From the NCBI RefSeq assembly GCF_002338065.1, contig NZ_DDHJ01000024.1, positions 57,697 through 121,696 of the forward strand: a stretch of DNA of 64,000 nt. The letters are read 5' to 3'. This DNA comes from Pseudomonas sp. UBA1879 (GTDB lineage: Bacteria; Pseudomonadota; Gammaproteobacteria; Pseudomonadales; Pseudomonadaceae). Positions 1-8,972 of this stretch are shown piece by piece (positions within the stretch are counted from its first letter, which is position 1; every line of letters begins with the position of its first letter). A program made the position numbers and the translations under genes. The notes beneath the pieces are model-generated. The model worked only from the letters and a program-made list of their open reading frames with translations, was not told where the DNA came from and made no database searches.

Positions 1-830
1 AATGCCGCGCCCAGCGCCAGCGCGCCAACATCGCCCATGAACACTTGCGCCGGGTAGGTGTTGAACCAAAGGAAGCCCAGGCCTGCGCCGATCAGCGCAC
101 CGCAGAACACAATCAGCTCGCCCGCTCCTGGTACATAAGGAATCAGCAGGTATTCAGCGAATTTCACGTTACCCGACAGATAGCAGAAGATGCCCAGTGC
201 GCCGCCGACCATGACCGTCGGCATGATGGCCAGACCGTCCAGACCGTCCGTCAGGTTGACCGCGTTGCTGGAGCCGACGATGACGAAATAGGTCAGGACC
301 ACGAAGCCGATGCCCAATGGAATGCTGAAGTCTTTCAGCATCGGGATCAGCAGCGTGGTTTCGACCGGCGATTGCGCAGTCATATAAAGGAAGATCGCTG
401 CGCCCAGACCGAACACCGACTGCCAGAAGTATTTCCAGCGGCTTGGCAGGCCTTTGGAGTTCTTCTCGATGACCTTGCGGTAGTCGTCGACCCAGCCGAT
501 GCCACCGAACAGCAGCGTAACGATCAGCACCACCCACACGTAGCGGTTGGTCAGGTCGGCCCACAGCAGAGTCGCGATGCCGATGGCGGACAGAATCAGC
601 GCGCCCCCCATGGTCGGGGTGCCGGACTTGGAGAGGTGAGATTGAGGACCGTCGTTGCGGACGGATTGGCCGATCTGTTTGTTCTGCAGGGCACGGATCA
701 TCCATGGCCCCAGGCACAGCGACAATGACAGTGCAGTGAGCACGCCAAGAATCCCGCGCAGGGTCAGGTACTGGAAGACCGCGAAGCCTTTGTAGAACTG
801 TTGCAGATACTCGGCCAGCAGCAGCAGCAT
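1..830 (-). CDS. mraY: MraY, phospho-N-acetylmuramoyl-pentapeptide transferase (C-terminus outside window)
   Basis: This integral membrane enzyme transfers phospho-MurNAc-pentapeptide from UDP to undecaprenyl phosphate, giving lipid I. Translating the complement from the ATG at 828-830 gives a start MLLLLAEYLQQFYKGF, several hydrophobic segments and the family motif NLTDGLDGLA. The frame stays open to base 1, so roughly the last quarter of the protein is missing from the window. Its ATG overlaps the murF stop by one base (TAATG), which implies translational coupling within the dcw operon. Identity is secure from the motif and the gene order. Confidence 0.96.
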   Translation of the reverse strand, partial: MLLLLAEYLQQFYKGFAVFQYLTLRGILGVLTALSLSLCLGPWMIRALQNKQIGQSVRNDGPQSHLSKSGTPTMGGALILSAIGIATLLWADLTNRYVWVVLIVTLLFGGIGWVDDYRKVIEKNSKGLPSRWKYFWQSVFGLGAAIFLYMTAQSPVETTLLIPMLKDFSIPLGIGFVVLTYFVIVGSSNAVNLTDGLDGLAIMPTVMVGGALGIFCYLSGNVKFAEYLLIPYVPGAGELIVFCGALIGAGLGFLWFNTYPAQVFMGDVGALALGAA

Positions 831-2200
831 TAATGTTTCTCCAGACTGTTACCACACAGCGCTGCGACGACGTTTTCCATCGCGGCGCTGCGGGAACCTT
901 TGATCAAAAGGGTGGTGTTCTTGTCTTGCTCGGCGCCCAGCGCCGCGATCAGGTCAGCCTGACTTGCAAAATGGCGCGCATCCTGCCCGAAAGCCTTCAC
1001 GGCATGGGCCATCAACGGACCGACGGCATACAGCGCGTCGACCTTGCCTGCAGCGTACGCGCCCACATCACGGTGCCCCTGCTCGGCCCACTCGCCCAGT
1101 TCGCCGATATCGCCCAGCACGAGAACCTTGCGGCCCGGGAAGGTGGTGAGGATGTCGGTCGCCGCTGCGACGGAGGTCGGGTTGGCGTTGTAGGTGTCGT
1201 CGATCACCCGCATGCCGTTAATGGCCAGTTGCGCGACCGTCCGACCTTTGACCGGCTGAACGTTGTTCAGGCCGGTGACGATGCCGGGCAGCGAAACGCC
1301 CAGTGCATGCGCCGCAGCAGCCGCCGCTAGCGCGTTGGCCACGTTGTGCGCGCCGAGGAGATTCAACTGCACGTGCGCCGAGCCGCTGGGGCTGTTCAAT
1401 GTGAAGGTCGGGCAACCACGGGCGTCGATGCCCAGATTGCTGGCGTAAAAATCCGCTTCGCTGTTGTGCATCGAAAAACTCAGCACCTTGCGCGCACCGG
1501 CACGGGCGACCCAAATGCCGAAGGCCTTGTCGTCGCGGTTTAGCACGGCAGTGCCTTGGGCATTGAGCCCTTCGATGATTTCGCCCTTGGCTTCGACGAT
1601 CTTTTCAGGCCCGCCGAACTCGCCAACGTGGGCAGTCCCGGCATTGGTCAACACCGACACATGAGGCTGAGTCAGGCTGACGGTCAGCGCGATTTCGCCC
1701 ACATGATTCGCGCCCAGCTCGATCACGGCGGCGTTGAACTCCGGCGCCAGCGCCAGCAGGGTCAACGGAACGCCCAACTCGTTATTCAGATTGCCTTTGG
1801 TCGCCAGCACCGGGCCACGGGTGCTCAGGATGCTGGCGAGCATTTCCTTGACCGTGGTCTTGCCGCTGGAACCGGTAATCGCGGCCACCGGCTTATCGAC
1901 GAACGCGTTGCGATTCATCGCCCCCAATTGCGCCAGCGCCTTGCGGGTGTCGCTAACGATCAATTGCGGCAACGCGCTGCCTGGCATTTCACGCTCGACC
2001 AACGCCCCGACCGCGCCTTTGGCAGCGACCTGATCGAGGTAGTCGTGGCCATCGAAACGCGGCCCTGTCAGTGCCACGAACAGCTGTCCCGGTTCGATCG
2101 CACGGCTGTCGATGCTGACGCCGTTGAAGCTCACGTCGTCGCCGACGCGTTGGGCGTCGAGCGGCAGGAGCAGCTCGCTGAACGAAAGCGGCTTAAGCAT
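830..2200 (-). CDS. murF: MurF, UDP-MurNAc-tripeptide:D-Ala-D-Ala ligase
   Basis: This cytoplasmic ATP-dependent ligase adds D-Ala-D-Ala to UDP-MurNAc-tripeptide, the last soluble step of peptidoglycan precursor synthesis. The Mur-ligase P-loop GSSGKT lies at residues 110-115, followed by the central ligase domain and a C-terminal domain. The start MLKPLSFSEL at 2200 is chosen because it matches the family N-terminus. An in-frame ATG at 2242 would add 14 residues lying inside murE. The chosen start overlaps the end of murE by 8 bp. The protein is 456 residues, normal for MurF. Confidence 0.96.
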   Translation of the reverse strand: MLKPLSFSELLLPLDAQRVGDDVSFNGVSIDSRAIEPGQLFVALTGPRFDGHDYLDQVAAKGAVGALVEREMPGSALPQLIVSDTRKALAQLGAMNRNAFVDKPVAAITGSSGKTTVKEMLASILSTRGPVLATKGNLNNELGVPLTLLALAPEFNAAVIELGANHVGEIALTVSLTQPHVSVLTNAGTAHVGEFGGPEKIVEAKGEIIEGLNAQGTAVLNRDDKAFGIWVARAGARKVLSFSMHNSEADFYASNLGIDARGCPTFTLNSPSGSAHVQLNLLGAHNVANALAAAAAAHALGVSLPGIVTGLNNVQPVKGRTVAQLAINGMRVIDDTYNANPTSVAAATDILTTFPGRKVLVLGDIGELGEWAEQGHRDVGAYAAGKVDALYAVGPLMAHAVKAFGQDARHFASQADLIAALGAEQDKNTTLLIKGSRSAAMENVVAALCGNSLEKH

Positions 2201-3656
2201 GTGCAGCCTCCCATGCGTCCAGTGCCTTGGCGGCTTCTTCAAGATCGGAAAACGGATGACGTTGGTCGTCGATTTCCTGGTAATCCTCGTGCCCTTTACC
2301 GGCCAGCACGATCACGTCGGCGGCGTTGGCTTGAGCGATGATCTGCGCGATGGCCTGGCCACGACCGGCGACGAACTCGACCTTGTCCGCAACACTGAAA
2401 CCGGCGCGAATGTCATCAAAGATGCGCGAAGGGTCTTCGGTGCGCGGATTGTCGTCCGTGACCAGCACTTTGTCGGCCAGACGTTCCACCACTTCGGCCA
2501 TCAGCGGCCGCTTGCCGCGATCACGGTCACCGCCGCAGCCGAACAGGCAGGTCAATTGGCCTTTCGCGTGAGGGCGCAGGGCGTCGAGCACTTGTTCCAG
2601 CGCGTCCGGGGTATGGGCGTAATCGACCACCACCAGCGGACGGGCGCCGCCGCCTAAACGCTGCATACGGCCGACCGGACCTTCGAGGCTCGGCAGCACT
2701 TTGAGAATGTCGTCCAGCGGGTAATCCAGTCCCATCAGTGCGCCAACCGCCGCCAGCACGTTGCTGAGGTTGAAACGGCCCAGCAGACTGCTGCGCAGCA
2801 CATGATCGCCCTGCGGCGTCACCAATGTGGCGCGAACACCCTCGTCGTCGAAGTGCGCGTCGCGGCAGAACAGGTAAGCGCTGCTGTCTACCTGGCTGTA
2901 AGTGATCAGCCGTGAATCGTGGGGCTTGGCGGCCAACTCACGACCGAACGCGTCATCGAGGTTGATCACGCGGCAACGCAAGTCACTCCAGGCGAACAGC
3001 TTGGCCTTGGCCGCACCATAGGCCTCCATGGTGCCGTGATAATCCAGATGATCACGGGACAAATTGGTCATCACCGCCACATCGAAGGCCAGCGCAGTGA
3101 CGCGACCTTGATCAAGCCCGTGGGACGACACCTCCATGGAGAGCGCCTTGGCCCCCGCTTTTTTCAGGTCGTAGATCGTCGACTGCACGGAAATCGGATC
3201 AGGCGTGGTGTGAATGCCGCTTTTCAGCGCGCTGTAGAAGCCAATGCCGAGGGTGCCGATCAGACCGCAATGTTCGCCCAGTTTGTCGAGCGCCTGAGCG
3301 ATCAGCTGGGTGACGCTGGTCTTGCCGTTAGTGCCGGTCACGCCGACGACTTTCATGCTGCGGCTTGGATCACCGTAGAAACGACCGGCGATGTCGGACA
3401 GCTGCGCCGCCAACCCTTTGACCGGGATCATCGGAATGTCAGTGATCGGCAGCACCTTGGCGCCTTCCACCTCATAGGCGACTGCGGCAGCGCCATGGGC
3501 AATGGCGTCGGTAATGTGGTCGCGGCCGTCGACCTTCAGGCCCGGAATCGCCAGGAACAGATCGCCCGGACGCACCTTGCGGCTGTCCAGGGTCAGTTCA
3601 CGAATCAACAGGTCGCGATCGCTCTGGGCGAAAATCTTGCTCAGGTTAAAAGGCAT
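2193..3656 (-). CDS. murE: MurE, UDP-MurNAc-L-Ala-D-Glu:meso-diaminopimelate ligase
   Basis: MurE adds meso-diaminopimelate to UDP-MurNAc-dipeptide in the cytoplasm using ATP. The P-loop GTNGKT is at residues 108-113. A DNPR motif, known to mark meso-DAP rather than lysine specificity, is present in the C-terminal domain (DDNPRTEDP). The length of 487 residues is typical. The ATG overlaps the ftsI stop by one base (TGATG), and the 3' end overlaps the murF start, so the ligases look translationally coupled. Confidence 0.97.
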   Translation of the reverse strand: MPFNLSKIFAQSDRDLLIRELTLDSRKVRPGDLFLAIPGLKVDGRDHITDAIAHGAAAVAYEVEGAKVLPITDIPMIPVKGLAAQLSDIAGRFYGDPSRSMKVVGVTGTNGKTSVTQLIAQALDKLGEHCGLIGTLGIGFYSALKSGIHTTPDPISVQSTIYDLKKAGAKALSMEVSSHGLDQGRVTALAFDVAVMTNLSRDHLDYHGTMEAYGAAKAKLFAWSDLRCRVINLDDAFGRELAAKPHDSRLITYSQVDSSAYLFCRDAHFDDEGVRATLVTPQGDHVLRSSLLGRFNLSNVLAAVGALMGLDYPLDDILKVLPSLEGPVGRMQRLGGGARPLVVVDYAHTPDALEQVLDALRPHAKGQLTCLFGCGGDRDRGKRPLMAEVVERLADKVLVTDDNPRTEDPSRIFDDIRAGFSVADKVEFVAGRGQAIAQIIAQANAADVIVLAGKGHEDYQEIDDQRHPFSDLEEAAKALDAWEAAHA

Positions 3657-5404
3657 CAGCCGCGCCCCCCCTTCACCGGCACGACGAGCGGCGTCGCAGC
3701 GTTGGCCTGCTGCTCAGGCGGGATGGGCGCAAGGTTGTCTGGGCGCACGTTCATCAGACGCAATGTGCCGGACATGACTTTGCTGAACACCGGCGCAGAC
3801 ACCAAGCCACCGAAGTAGCCGCCTTTGCTGGGTTCATCGATCACCACGACGATCGCGTAACGCGGGTTGCTCATCGGGCCGAAGCCAGCAAACAGCGAGC
3901 GATAGGAGTTCTCGGCGTAGCCTTTGGTGCCCACCGAAGTCTTACGTGCAGTACCGGACTTGCCCGCCACGTGATACGACGGCACGCGGGCCCGGTACAC
4001 GCCGCGTGGGTCTTCGATCACTTGCTGCAGCATGCCCTGCAGGGTCTTGGCTGTGGCTTCCGGGATGGCCTGAACCGAGTCGTTTGGCTTGTCGGTTTTC
4101 AGAATGGTCAGTGGGACAATCTTGCCGTTGTTGGCCAGCGCCGAATACGCGTGCACCAACTGCAATGCCGTGACCGACAGGCCGTAACCGTAAGACAGCG
4201 TTGCGGTTTCAGCCTTGCGCCACTCGCGGTAGTTCGGCAGGTTGCCCACGCGTTCGCCGGGGAAGCCCAGGCCGGTGTACTGGCCAAGCCCTACACGCTG
4301 CATGGCGCGGAAAATCGCTTCGCCACCGACGTCGAACGCCACCTTGCTCATGCCGACGTTACTGGAGTTGATCAGAATGCCGGTCAGGTCGAGGATCGGA
4401 CCTTCGGTCTTGGTCACGTCGCGAATGGTGTATTTGCCGATCTGCAGCGTCCCTGGATACACCTCGACTTTGTCACTGGGTTTCCAGCGGCCACTGTCCA
4501 GCGCGGCGGTCATGGAAATCGGCTTCATGGTCGAGCCTGGTTCGAACACGTCGATGATCGCGCGGTTACGCATTGCTGCGGGCACCATGGTGCGGCGGTT
4601 GTTCGGGTTATAGGTCGGCTGGTTGACCATCGCCAGCACTTCGCCCGTTTTCACGTCCATGATCACCAGGCTGCCGGCCTTGGCGTCGTTTTCCTGAATG
4701 GCGTTGCGCAACTCACGGGTCGCCAGGTATTGCAGGCGCAGGTCAATAGACAAAGCCAAGGTCTTCCCGGCCTTGGCATTCTTCTTCACTTGCAGGTCTT
4801 TGATCAGCCTGCCGCGCCGATCCTTGATCACTTGCCTTTTGCCCGGCACACCGGCCAGCCAGTCGTCATAGGCCAGCTCGACCCCTTCACGACCGTGATC
4901 GTCGAGGTCGGTGAAGCCCACCATGTGCGCGGTCACGTCGCCTGCCGGGTAGAACCGACGAAATTCTTCCTTGCCATACACACCTGGCACTTTCAGGTCG
5001 AGCACCGACTGACCCTGCTCCGGAGTCAGGCCGCGAACCAGGTAGATGAACTCTTTGCTGGCCTGTTCGTTCAGCCGGTCAGCCATCGCTTTCGGATCCT
5101 GGCCCAGCGCCTGCGCCAATTGCGGCCACTTGCTCTTGTCGGCCTGCATCTCGGACGGGTTGGCCCAGATCGTAGTGACGGGTGTACTGACGGCCAACGG
5201 CTCACCGTTGCGATCGGTGATCAGGCCACGGTGCGCAGGAATCGAGACGTTACGCAGGCTGCGCGCGTCGCCCTGTTCAATAAGGAAACGGTGATCGATG
5301 ACCTGCAGATCGACGATGCGATAGGCAATCGCCATCACCAGCACAGACAGCAAGCCGACCACGACGCGGAACCGCCAAGGGTAGAGAGCCCCTTCGAGTT
5401 TCAT
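3656..5404 (-). CDS. ftsI: FtsI (PBP3), septal peptidoglycan transpeptidase
   Basis: FtsI is the bitopic class B penicillin-binding protein that cross-links septal peptidoglycan together with FtsW. One membrane segment lies near residues 12-30, then a PBP dimerization domain, then the transpeptidase with its three active-site motifs: STMK at 291-294 (catalytic Ser291), SSN at 347-349 and KSGT at 482-485. The start is ambiguous between tandem ATGs at 5407 and 5404. Both overlap the ftsL stop, and MKLEGALYPW best resembles the family start. The longer reading frame from 5527 would run through ftsL and is rejected. Confidence 0.96.
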   Translation of the reverse strand: MKLEGALYPWRFRVVVGLLSVLVMAIAYRIVDLQVIDHRFLIEQGDARSLRNVSIPAHRGLITDRNGEPLAVSTPVTTIWANPSEMQADKSKWPQLAQALGQDPKAMADRLNEQASKEFIYLVRGLTPEQGQSVLDLKVPGVYGKEEFRRFYPAGDVTAHMVGFTDLDDHGREGVELAYDDWLAGVPGKRQVIKDRRGRLIKDLQVKKNAKAGKTLALSIDLRLQYLATRELRNAIQENDAKAGSLVIMDVKTGEVLAMVNQPTYNPNNRRTMVPAAMRNRAIIDVFEPGSTMKPISMTAALDSGRWKPSDKVEVYPGTLQIGKYTIRDVTKTEGPILDLTGILINSSNVGMSKVAFDVGGEAIFRAMQRVGLGQYTGLGFPGERVGNLPNYREWRKAETATLSYGYGLSVTALQLVHAYSALANNGKIVPLTILKTDKPNDSVQAIPEATAKTLQGMLQQVIEDPRGVYRARVPSYHVAGKSGTARKTSVGTKGYAENSYRSLFAGFGPMSNPRYAIVVVIDEPSKGGYFGGLVSAPVFSKVMSGTLRLMNVRPDNLAPIPPEQQANAATPLVVPVKGGRG

Positions 5405-5697
5405 CATGGCGACACCATCCGGATATCGGCGGCATTCGGGATACGCATTTTCAGCTGATCGGTTGCCAGCGCTTCGATGCGGCTGTGCGCCGTCCAGGTG
5501 CTTTGCTCGAGAATCAGACGACCCCACTCGGCCTGCGCCTTGTCACGCACGCTGAGTTCGGAATAAAGCGAGTTAAGCAACTGGCGGTTCCAGTGGGCGC
5601 TGTAGGCAACAGCAATCGCCGACACCAGGACGGCAATGAACAGCAGCAGCATGAAGAAGCTGCCGCCGGGCAATGGCTTGAAGAAACCGCGGCTCAC
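5404..5697 (-). CDS. ftsL: FtsL, cell division protein
   Basis: FtsL is a small bitopic divisome protein that with FtsB and FtsQ activates FtsWI. The 97-residue protein has a short cytoplasmic N-terminus, one hydrophobic segment around residues 14-33 (FFMLLLFIAVLVSAIAVAY) and a periplasmic heptad-like stretch expected to form a coiled coil. Position between rsmH and ftsI is the conserved dcw location. It overlaps rsmH by 4 bp and its TGA overlaps the ftsI ATG. Confidence 0.94.
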   Translation of the reverse strand: MSRGFFKPLPGGSFFMLLLFIAVLVSAIAVAYSAHWNRQLLNSLYSELSVRDKAQAEWGRLILEQSTWTAHSRIEALATDQLKMRIPNAADIRMVSP

Positions 5698-6641
5698 CGG
5701 AGCTTCTCCGCAACGCGCATCACGGCACTGCGTGAACGTGGGTTGGCACGGGTTTCATCATCGGAGGCGAACTGCGCTTTGCCGACGAGCTTGATGCGCG
5801 GCTCGAAGGCTTGATGACGAATCGGCAGGTTGCGCGGCATGTTGTCTGCCTCGCCCTTCACCAGTTTGCGCATGAACAGTTTGACGATACGGTCTTCCAG
5901 CGAGTGAAAGCTGATGACAGCCAAACGGCCGCCCACTTCCAGGGCTTCCAGCGCGGCGTCAAGGCCGGCTTCCAGATCGCCCAGCTCGTTATTGACGTGA
6001 ATGCGCAGGCCCTGAAACGCACGGGTCGCGGGGTTTTTACCTTTCTCCCACGCAGGGTTGGCGACCTTCAGCACCTCGGCCAGATCGCCGGTACGCTCGA
6101 AGGGTTGGGTTTCGCGGCGGGCCACCACAGCACCGGCCATGCGCTTGGCGAAACGCTCCTCGCCGTATTCCTTGAACACGCGTGCGATGTCTTCGGCGGG
6201 CGCGGTGTTGACGAATTCGGCAGCGCTGATTCCACGAGACGGGTCCATGCGCATGTCCAGCGGGCCATCATTCATGAAGCTGAAGCCGCGCTCAGGATCG
6301 TCGAGCTGCGGCGAAGAAACACCGAGGTCGAGCAGGATGCCGCTGACTTTTCCGGCAATGCCCCGCTCCAGAGCCTCTGCACCCAACTCCGCAAAGCTGC
6401 GCTGCACAATGACAAAGCGGCCGTCTTCGGCCGCCAGCGCTTGCCCGGTCGCAATCGCTTGAGGATCTTTATCGAATCCCAAGAGCCGCCCATCCGGCCC
6501 GAGATTCTTCAGGATGAGCCGGCTGTGCCCACCCCGCCCGAATGTGCCGTCTATATAGCAGCCATCAGCGCGCACCCCGAGAGCCTCGACGGCTTCTTCG
6601 AGCAGTACGGTGATGTGGGTAAAGCCGCTATTCATAGTCAC
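5694..6641 (-). CDS. rsmH: RsmH, 16S rRNA (cytosine-1402-N4)-methyltransferase
   Basis: RsmH (MraW) methylates N4 of C1402 in 16S rRNA using S-adenosylmethionine. The SAM-binding motif DGTFGRGGHS is at residues 31-40, and the conserved LDLGVSSPQLD and SFHSLEDR motifs follow. Two starts are possible: GTG at 6641, which overlaps the mraZ stop as GTGA and gives 315 residues, or ATG at 6635 (MNSGFTH), two codons later. Neither has a strong ribosome site, so coupling to mraZ translation seems likely. Length is normal. Confidence 0.95.
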   Translation of the reverse strand: MTMNSGFTHITVLLEEAVEALGVRADGCYIDGTFGRGGHSRLILKNLGPDGRLLGFDKDPQAIATGQALAAEDGRFVIVQRSFAELGAEALERGIAGKVSGILLDLGVSSPQLDDPERGFSFMNDGPLDMRMDPSRGISAAEFVNTAPAEDIARVFKEYGEERFAKRMAGAVVARRETQPFERTGDLAEVLKVANPAWEKGKNPATRAFQGLRIHVNNELGDLEAGLDAALEALEVGGRLAVISFHSLEDRIVKLFMRKLVKGEADNMPRNLPIRHQAFEPRIKLVGKAQFASDDETRANPRSRSAVMRVAEKLR

Positions 6642-7093
6642 AGGATCAAATCACGCAGTTCATCAGGCATCGCGCCCGGTTTTTGAATGGCCGCCAGGTC
6701 CGCATCAGCAAGTGCGTTCCAGGCGTCCTCATCCCACAGTTGAAACTTGTTCAGTTGGCCGACCAGCATCACGCGCTTGTCGAGCTTGGCGTAATCACGC
6801 AAACGCGGCGGCACCAGAAAACGCCCACTGCCATCGAGTTCAAGATCTACCGCATTACCGATCAGCAACCGCTGAAGGCGACGGTTCTCTTCACGGAACG
6901 TTGCCAACTCGCGCAATTTCGCTTCGATCAATTCCCATTCAGGAAGTGGATAGATGCACAAGCACGGGTCGACGGTATCAATGGTCACGATCAATTGGCC
7001 GGCGCTACGCGAATCCAACTCGTCACGGTACCGGCTCGGCATAGCGAGTCGGCCCTTTGCGTCGAGATTGATTGCGTTTGCACCACGGAACAA
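6638..7093 (-). CDS. mraZ: MraZ, transcriptional regulator of the dcw cluster
   Basis: MraZ is an AbrB-fold DNA-binding protein that forms rings and represses its own dcw promoter in Enterobacteria. The protein (151 residues) starts MFRGANAINLDAKGRLAMPSRYR and has the two SpoVT/AbrB-like halves with the conserved DxKGR and DGSGRF signatures. The start codon is TTG at 7093, supported by a GGAG sequence about 9 bases upstream and by agreement with the family N-terminus. It is the first gene of the cluster and lies directly downstream of a repeat array that fits MraZ binding. Confidence 0.95.
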   Translation of the reverse strand: MFRGANAINLDAKGRLAMPSRYRDELDSRSAGQLIVTIDTVDPCLCIYPLPEWELIEAKLRELATFREENRRLQRLLIGNAVDLELDGSGRFLVPPRLRDYAKLDKRVMLVGQLNKFQLWDEDAWNALADADLAAIQKPGAMPDELRDLIL

Positions 7094-7132
7094 AGGCGCT
7101 TTCTCCGAATATTATCGTTTTGCGGTCAAAAA

Positions 7133-7157
7133 ACCCACTTCACGCCACTTTCCGCCA
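7133..7157 (-). promoter_or_regulatory. MraZ-binding direct repeats upstream of mraZ
   Basis: On the minus strand three pentamers TGGCG, TGGCG and TGGGT occur at exact 10-bp spacing (complement positions 7153-7157, 7143-7147 and 7133-7137). This fits the known MraZ operator of TGGGN repeats separated by 5 bases. They lie 40-64 bases upstream of the TTG start. A TTGACC and a GATAATATT follow downstream, but their spacing is too short to call a standard sigma-70 promoter, so the exact promoter is left open. Confidence 0.8.
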
Positions 7158-7402
7158 CTTGCGCACACTATAGGAATGCGCCCACCACACCGTCAAGGCG
7201 ACTTCTTAAGGAAAACCCTTACAGGACGGAGATTTACGACGGGTAACAGAGAAGATTTGGGGAATTTCGGAGCGGTCCTACAGATAAATCCGTAGAAACT
7301 CAAAAAGATAAGGTTCGAAGTTAATGTTGTTTATGAGGTGTAAGATTTTTTTGGCATTACAGGAAGGGGAAAATCGTACAAACGAGGGGAGAAAGGAAGG
7401 TG
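7158..7402. other. AT-rich intergenic region between mraZ and rnpB
   Basis: About 245 bases with no convincing gene. It is visibly more A/T-rich than the surroundings, particularly 7290-7385, and should hold upstream promoter sequences for mraZ and the 3' trailer of the RNase P RNA. I see no clear hairpin with a T-tract on the minus strand after the RNA. Confidence 0.5.
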
Positions 7403-7758
7403 GAGAGTCGATCTGTAAGCCGGGTTCTGTCGAGGACAGTCATTCCTCTACGATGGCCATCACTGGACATCTTTAGCAACCTACCCGGTTCCAGCGCGGG
7501 CCACGCCTTGGAACCCTATTTGGTCTTGCTCCGAGTGGGGTTTACCTAGCCACGAACTGTTGCCAGACGTGCGGTGCGCTCTTACCGCACCTTTTCACCC
7601 TTACCGGCACCGAAGTGCTTAGGCGGTTATTTTCTGTGGCACTTTCCGTAGGCTCGCGCCCCCCAGGCGTTACCTGGCACTCCGCCCTATGGAGCCCGGA
7701 CTTTCCTCCCCCCCTCATTGCGGAACAATGAAGGGCAGCGACTGTCCAATCGACTCTC
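7403..7758 (-). ncRNA. rnpB: RNase P RNA (bacterial type A)
   Basis: This is the catalytic RNA of RNase P, which matures tRNA 5' ends. On the minus strand the 5' end AGAGTCGATTGGACAGTCGC pairs with the 3' end GATCGACTCT to form helix P1. The conserved 3' segment written on the plus strand as TAAGCCGGGTTCTGTCG (from about 7416) and the P4-type core near the 5' end are present. A GCGGTAAGAG-type helix and the CCGGACTTTCC complement also match the family. Ends are approximate, set by P1. A plausible promoter sits directly upstream. Confidence 0.95.
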
Positions 7759-7766
7759 CGCCGCCA

Positions 7767-7795
7767 AGGTTAATGGCAGGGCGACACAAGAACAA
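7767..7795 (-). promoter_or_regulatory. Candidate sigma-70 promoter of rnpB
   Basis: On the minus strand a -35-like TTGTTC (complement 7790-7795) and a -10-like TAACCT (complement 7767-7772) are separated by 17 bases. The predicted start lies close to the 5' end of the RNase P RNA helix P1. Matches are partial but the position is right for a stable RNA. Confidence 0.5.
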
Positions 7796-7844
7796 GCTTT
7801 AATAAGCCACTCACCTATTTATGTGTCCGGCTGACGGCTTTCGT

Positions 7845-8750
7845 TCATTCCGCTTTTTGCTTCTCCAGCGCGACCTGATACAGCAAATTCTTGCGCACCC
7901 CGGTAATCTCCGCAGCCAGCGCCGCCGCGCGCTTGAGCGGCATCTCCTGCAATAGCAGATCCAGCACGCGCCGTGCCTCAGCACCGATCGCGTCCTCGCC
8001 TTCCGGCTCGCTCCAGCCCGCGACCAATACCACACACTCGCCGCGCTGTTGGTTACTGTCGCCTTCCACAAACGCGCGCAGCTCACCCAATGGCAGACCC
8101 TTCAAGGTCTCGAAGGTTTTGGTCAATTCACGCCCTAACACGGCCGGGCGATCGCCACCGAAGATTTCTTCGAGGTCTTGCAGGCATTCCAGGATACGGT
8201 GCGGCGCCTCGTAAAAAATGACAGTGCGCGGCTCTTCTTTCAGCAGTTCCAGTCGCGCCTTGCGCCCTACGGACTTGGCCGGAAGGAATCCTTCAAAGAT
8301 GAAACGGTCGGAAGGCAGACCCGCTGCCGACAAGGCCGCGATCAAGGCGCAGGCCCCTGGCACCGGAATGACCTGGATCCCCGCCGCACGGGCCTGACGT
8401 ACCAAGTGATAGCCGGGATCAGAGATCAGTGGGGTGCCCGCATCGGAAATCAACGCGACGTCTTCACCCGCCTGTAACCGCGCGATGAAACGACTGCCTT
8501 CGTCCCGTTCGTTGTGTTCATGGCACGCAGCCAGAGGCGTCGAAATGCCGAAGTGTTGCATGAGCCGTAATGAATGCCGGGTATCCTCAGCGGCGATCAA
8601 CGAAACCTCGCGCAGCACCTTCAAGGCTCGCACGCTCATGTCCTCCAGGTTGCCGATGGGTGTGGCCACCACATAAAGCGAGCCTACGGTGGAATTCAAA
8701 GCACCCGGAGCAGTCAAAGCGCACACCTCATGTTCAGTCAAAGCCTGCAT
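7845..8750 (-). CDS. rsmI: RsmI, 16S rRNA (cytidine-1402-2'-O)-methyltransferase
   Basis: RsmI methylates the 2'-O of C1402, the same nucleotide modified by RsmH encoded nearby. The tetrapyrrole-methylase fold is recognisable from LYVVATPIGNLEDMS, AAEDTRHS, HEHNE, ALISDAGTPLISDPG and PVPGACA. The start MQALTEHEV at 8750 is preferred. An upstream in-frame ATG at 8972 would add 74 residues without family resemblance and would cover the divergent lpoA promoter region. The protein is about 301 residues. rsmI is divergent from lpoA, an arrangement also known from Enterobacteria. Confidence 0.94.
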   Translation of the reverse strand: MQALTEHEVCALTAPGALNSTVGSLYVVATPIGNLEDMSVRALKVLREVSLIAAEDTRHSLRLMQHFGISTPLAACHEHNERDEGSRFIARLQAGEDVALISDAGTPLISDPGYHLVRQARAAGIQVIPVPGACALIAALSAAGLPSDRFIFEGFLPAKSVGRKARLELLKEEPRTVIFYEAPHRILECLQDLEEIFGGDRPAVLGRELTKTFETLKGLPLGELRAFVEGDSNQQRGECVVLVAGWSEPEGEDAIGAEARRVLDLLLQEMPLKRAAALAAEITGVRKNLLYQVALEKQKAE

Positions 8751-8972
8751 TGTACAGGTTAAGGCGATGTAAACAGGGAGATTGAAAGATGGACCGACGT
8801 ATCCGCCCACTGATCCTAACCGTCGTCTTAACTGATGAAACCCCTGTGACTGAAACGCTCGGTTGCGCTTCAAGACGGCCCACGCCACAGCATTAATGCC
8901 TACAACATCGCGCCCCGGCCAGTGCTTGGGTACAATTCCACGCTTATTTGCTCGAGTATCAGGAACATACAC

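Noticed and set aside
3971..5458. 495-codon plus-strand frame opposite ftsI
   Set aside because: Antisense to ftsI, whose motifs are complete; no support for a real product.
7103..7128. TTGACC and GATAAT as the mraZ sigma-70 promoter
   Set aside because: The spacing between the hexamers is about half of the required 17 bases, so they cannot work as a pair.
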